64,000 nt of DNA. Origin: Bacteroidota bacterium (GTDB taxonomy: Bacteria > Bacteroidota > Bacteroidia > Bacteroidales > Lentimicrobiaceae). Positions 61,234 to 64,000 of this stretch are shown piece by piece (position 1 is the stretch's first letter; each line of letters begins with the position of its first letter). The notes under the pieces are model-generated. The model was not told where the DNA came from. It saw only the letters and a list, made by a program, of their open reading frames with translations, and did not search any database. Position numbers and translations under genes: made by a program. The stretch spans positions 1 to 64,000 of the forward strand of contig JAEZDY010000018.1 of NCBI GenBank assembly GCA_023417935.1, given 5' to 3'.

Positions 61234-62832
61234 ATGACCAAAGAACAAGAACGCGACGAACTACACCGGGCTATATGGCAGATTGCAAACGACCTGCGCG
61301 GAAGTGTGGATGGATGGGACTTTAAATCGTATGTGCTGGGATTCCTTTTTTACAGGTTTATTTCCGAAAACCTGACCAGGTACATCAATACAGGAGAATG
61401 GGAGACCGGAAACGCTGATTTTGACTATGCAAAACTTGCTGATGATCAGGCGGAGTTTGGCAGGGAGGCAACTATTCATGAGAAGGGATATTACATTCTT
61501 CCTTCTGAGCTTTTCGAGAATGTTAGGTTGAAGGCAAGGAATGATGCTAACCTGAATGAAACACTGAGCGCAGTATTCAAGAATATTGAGAACTCTGCCA
61601 AAGGTGCTGATAGCGAAGATGACCTGAAAGGTTTGTTTGATGAGATCGATGTTAACAGCAATAAGATAGGCGCTTCCGTTCTTCGCAGAAATGAGAAACT
61701 TGTTAAAATCATGGAGGCTATCGGAGGCTTAAGGCTTGGTGATTATCAGGATAATAACAATGATACCTTTGGTGATGCGTATGAGTTTCTGATGTCCATG
61801 TATGCGAGTACTGCAGGTAAATCAGGTGGCGAGTTCTTTACACCCCAGGAGGTATCAGAATTGCTTGCACGTATTACGGTTGTTGGTAAAACACAGGTTA
61901 ATAAGGTATATGACCCAGCATGCGGTTCAGGTTCACTGCTTTTGAAGTTTGCCAAAGTGCTTGGCAAAGAGAATGTACGTCAGGGTTTCTATGGTCAGGA
62001 AATAAACCTCACTACTTACAATCTCTGTCGCATTAACATGTTCCTACATGATGTGAACTTTGAGAAGTTTGATATTGCGAATGGTGATACATTGATTGAT
62101 CCTAAACATTGGGACGATGAACCGTTCGATGCCATTGTTTCAAATCCGCCATATTCCATAAGATGGGATGGTGATGCAAATCCACTTCTCATCAATGATC
62201 CCCGTTATTCACCGGCCGGTGTGCTTGCTCCTAAGTCAAAAGCTGATCTTGCTTTCACCATGCACATGTTGCACTGGCTAAGCACTTCAGGTACTGCCGC
62301 CATCGTTGAATTCCCGGGTGTGCTATACCGGGGCGGTGCAGAACAGAAAATACGGAAATATCTGGTTGACAATAATTACATTGATGCAGTGATCCAATTG
62401 CCACCTGATCTCTTCTTTGGCACTTCAATCGCCACATGTGTGATTGTCCTGAAGAAAAGCAAAACCGAAAACTCAACCTTGTTTATCGATGCTTCAAAAG
62501 AGTTTGTAAGAGGTGGAAACAAAAACAAGATGAGTGCCGCAAACCACGGCAGGATACTTCAGGCATTTATCGAAAGAAAAGACATTGATCATTTTGCAAA
62601 ACTCATTGATAACTCCAAGATCGCTGCAAACGACTACAACATATCCGTAACAAGCTATATTGAGCAAGAGGACACCAGAGAAGTAGTTGATATCCATAAA
62701 TTAAATGCTGAAATCGCAGAAATTGTGGAAAGACAAAATGAATTGAGGATTGCCATCGATAAAATAGTTGACGAACTAGAGGGAGGATTAAGCTATTCCT
62801 CTTTCACAGCTAATAATTATGGTGATGATTGA
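61234..62832 (+). CDS. hsdM: Type I restriction-modification methyltransferase subunit HsdM
   Basis: 532 residues. N-terminal HsdM_N helical part (DELHRAIWQIANDLRGSVDG, SYVLGFLFYRFISENLTRYI), then an N6-adenine methylase: GEFFTPQEVSELLA, S-adenosylmethionine motif I DPACGSGSLLLKF, catalytic motif IV SNPPYSIRW. With HsdS it methylates adenines in a bipartite target; with HsdR it restricts unmodified DNA. Full length. Shares the operon with the PIN-GNAT and ASCH genes upstream and hsdS downstream. Confidence 0.93.
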   Translation: MTKEQERDELHRAIWQIANDLRGSVDGWDFKSYVLGFLFYRFISENLTRYINTGEWETGNADFDYAKLADDQAEFGREATIHEKGYYILPSELFENVRLKARNDANLNETLSAVFKNIENSAKGADSEDDLKGLFDEIDVNSNKIGASVLRRNEKLVKIMEAIGGLRLGDYQDNNNDTFGDAYEFLMSMYASTAGKSGGEFFTPQEVSELLARITVVGKTQVNKVYDPACGSGSLLLKFAKVLGKENVRQGFYGQEINLTTYNLCRINMFLHDVNFEKFDIANGDTLIDPKHWDDEPFDAIVSNPPYSIRWDGDANPLLINDPRYSPAGVLAPKSKADLAFTMHMLHWLSTSGTAAIVEFPGVLYRGGAEQKIRKYLVDNNYIDAVIQLPPDLFFGTSIATCVIVLKKSKTENSTLFIDASKEFVRGGNKNKMSAANHGRILQAFIERKDIDHFAKLIDNSKIAANDYNISVTSYIEQEDTREVVDIHKLNAEIAEIVERQNELRIAIDKIVDELEGGLSYSSFTANNYGDD

Positions 62833-62839
62833 TGGTTTT

Positions 62840-62898
62840 AACCCCTCGAATTCGAGGGGTTTAGAAAGAGGCAGACTATTTCCAAAATGGAAATAGTC
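62840..62898. repeat. Two palindromes between hsdM and hsdS
   Basis: 62840-62861: perfect 22-bp palindrome AACCCCTCGAA/TTCGAGGGGTT. 62874-62898: 11-bp arms GACTATTTCCA/TGGAAATAGTC with loop AAA. No T-tract. The CCTCGA...TCGAGG core resembles the 4944/53774 element. They may attenuate or process the transcript between the two genes. Confidence 0.85.
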
Positions 62899-62941
62899 GT
62901 GACTCGAGATGTTGTTGAATAAACCTGGAAATTAGATGCAA

Positions 62942-64000
62942 ATGAATAGAATAGAAACCCTTTTACAACAATATTGCCCTAAAGGAGTCGAATATTTGGA
63001 GTTAGGAGAAGTATTAAATTACCAGCAATCTAATAATTATATTGTTAAGAGCACAAGATATGCTGATAATTACCTTACTCCTGTCTTAACAGCTGGACAG
63101 ACTTTTATTCTTGGCTATACAAATGAGTTAGATGGAATATACAAAGCAAGTAAAAGCAAACCTGTTATAATATTTGATGACTTTACTACCTCTTTTCACT
63201 GGGTTGATTTTGATTTTAAGGTGAAATCGTCTGCAATGAAAATACTTACGCCTAAAAATAATAAAGAAATTGAATTCAGGTTTGTATTTTATGCAATGAA
63301 TTGTCTTCATTATATACCCCAGGACCATGCAAGACAGTGGATTTCTGTTTATTCAAAATTTTCCATCCCCATTCCCCCCCTCCCCATCCAACAAGAAATT
63401 GTAAACATCCTTGATAAATTCACCCAACTGGAGGCAGAACTGGAGGCAGAACTGGAGGCACGGAAGGTGCAGTATGAGTATTATAGGAATGATTTGTTTG
63501 GTTTTAAAGGTAAAGACGTTGAATGGAAAACTTTTGATGAAATTGGGAAATTTGAAAGGGGAAAAAGATTTGTGAAAAGCGATATTGTTTCTGAGGGGGT
63601 ACCTTGCATTCATTACGGTGAGATGTATACTCATTACAGAATATCAGCAAAAGAAACTAGGTCATTTTTAAGGCCTGATGTGGCATCAAGATTGCGTGTG
63701 GCACACCCTGGCGATGTCATAATTGTTTCTGCCGGCGAAACCATTGAAGATTTAGGAAATGGTGTCGCATGGCTAGGTGAATCGAACGTTGTCACTCATG
63801 ATGCTTGTTTTACTTTTAGTCACAATCAAGTTCCGAAATACATTTCCTACTTTTTACAGACTGACTTGTTCCGTTCTCAAATCAAAAAATACGTCTCATC
63901 TGGCAAAATTTCATCAATTAATGCATCAGGACTTGGAAAAGCAAAAATCCCGGTACCAGCAATTAATATTCAGAACGACATAGTTAATGTTCTTGACAAA
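62942..64000 (+). CDS. hsdS: Type I restriction specificity subunit HsdS, cut by the right edge
   Basis: Open for 353 codons from the ATG at 62942 (MNRIETLLQQYCPKGVEYLE is a typical start; an ATG two codons earlier is possible) to the edge. First target-recognition domain about 1-150 (VLNYQQSNNYIVKSTRY to FSIPIPPLPIQQEIVNIL), central spacer helix with the repeat ELEAELEAELEARK, second target-recognition domain from about 195 (WKTFDEIGKFERGKRFVKSD) running off the end. It sets the DNA sequence recognised by HsdM and HsdR. HsdR is not in view. Confidence 0.92.
   Translation, partial: MNRIETLLQQYCPKGVEYLELGEVLNYQQSNNYIVKSTRYADNYLTPVLTAGQTFILGYTNELDGIYKASKSKPVIIFDDFTTSFHWVDFDFKVKSSAMKILTPKNNKEIEFRFVFYAMNCLHYIPQDHARQWISVYSKFSIPIPPLPIQQEIVNILDKFTQLEAELEAELEARKVQYEYYRNDLFGFKGKDVEWKTFDEIGKFERGKRFVKSDIVSEGVPCIHYGEMYTHYRISAKETRSFLRPDVASRLRVAHPGDVIIVSAGETIEDLGNGVAWLGESNVVTHDACFTFSHNQVPKYISYFLQTDLFRSQIKKYVSSGKISSINASGLGKAKIPVPAINIQNDIVNVLDK
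63428..63460 (+). repeat. 12-bp tandem repeat in the HsdS spacer helix
   Basis: CTGGAGGCAGAA twice, then CTGGAGGCA, in frame (LEAE per unit). Equivalent place to the TAEL repeats of EcoR124-type HsdS, whose copy number changes the target spacing. Confidence 0.9.

Noticed and set aside
1..64000. tRNA, rRNA or transposase genes
   Set aside because: No cloverleaf with a TTC-box, no rRNA core sequence and no DDE or HUH transposase motif was noticed by eye; a tRNAscan-SE or ISfinder run would be decisive.

Overview
The window is chromosomal DNA of a member of the Bacteroidota, probably a Bacteroidales/Marinilabiliales-like lineage. Evidence: many large secreted proteins end in a type IX secretion (T9SS, type A) sorting domain with a YPNP motif; promoters fit the Bacteroidota -7 box TAnnTTTG; Shine-Dalgarno motifs are absent; and Bacteroidota-typical families are present (DUF3857, MbnP-like, FISUMP, DUF3494). 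A DUF3494 ice-binding lipoprotein hints at a cold habitat. No rRNA, tRNA, CRISPR array, prophage or transposase was seen.

Layout. 1-4441: minus-strand run of secreted adhesin/propeller/beta-helix genes, apparently one operon with a broken middle gene. 4442-5109: repeat-packed gap. 5110-11982: ureohydrolase, KdpD/KdpE-like two-component pair without kdpFABC, a TonB-receptor remnant, an MbnP-like lipoprotein, a fatty acid desaturase and a vWA protein. 12380-18732: T9SS cargo genes, two of them visibly broken. 18734-23997: PfkB sugar kinase, then the ice-binding lipoprotein with an OmpA-type protein. 24216-33246: three tandem paralogous T9SS proteins and two YCF48/BNR propeller proteins. 33405-39117: a decayed DUF3857 gene, an ArsR/ArsG/ArsP-like metalloid efflux operon, a lipoprotein with a repeated HGQP-HRCD motif and a decayed alpha/beta hydrolase. 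39284-48685: zinc-ribbon/alcohol dehydrogenase fusion, NtrC/NtrB-like pair convergent with a MacB-type ABC transporter, dodecin and type II NADH dehydrogenase. 48801-55500: a few housekeeping-like genes (ABM monooxygenase, racemase-like, AAA/DUF234) set in dense intergenic repeats and gene fragments. 56360-64000: a putative RNA-polymerase-like DNA-binding protein, two small conserved hypotheticals, and an operon PIN-GNAT protein, ASCH protein, hsdM, hsdS (cut by the right edge); no hsdR is visible.

Two themes cut across the window. First, at least seven genes, mostly exported proteins, are decayed: frameshift with internal deletion, nonsense codon or 5' truncation. Second, intergenic space is filled with a small dictionary of 7-14 bp quasi-tandem words, compact hairpins, REP-like palindromes and two composite elements built around 25-bp-arm perfect palindromes. 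The best candidates for something undescribed are the PIN-GNAT/ASCH pair inside the type I R-M operon, the 574-residue protein with RNAP-alpha-CTD-like and sigma-4-like parts, and the palindrome/repeat stacks.
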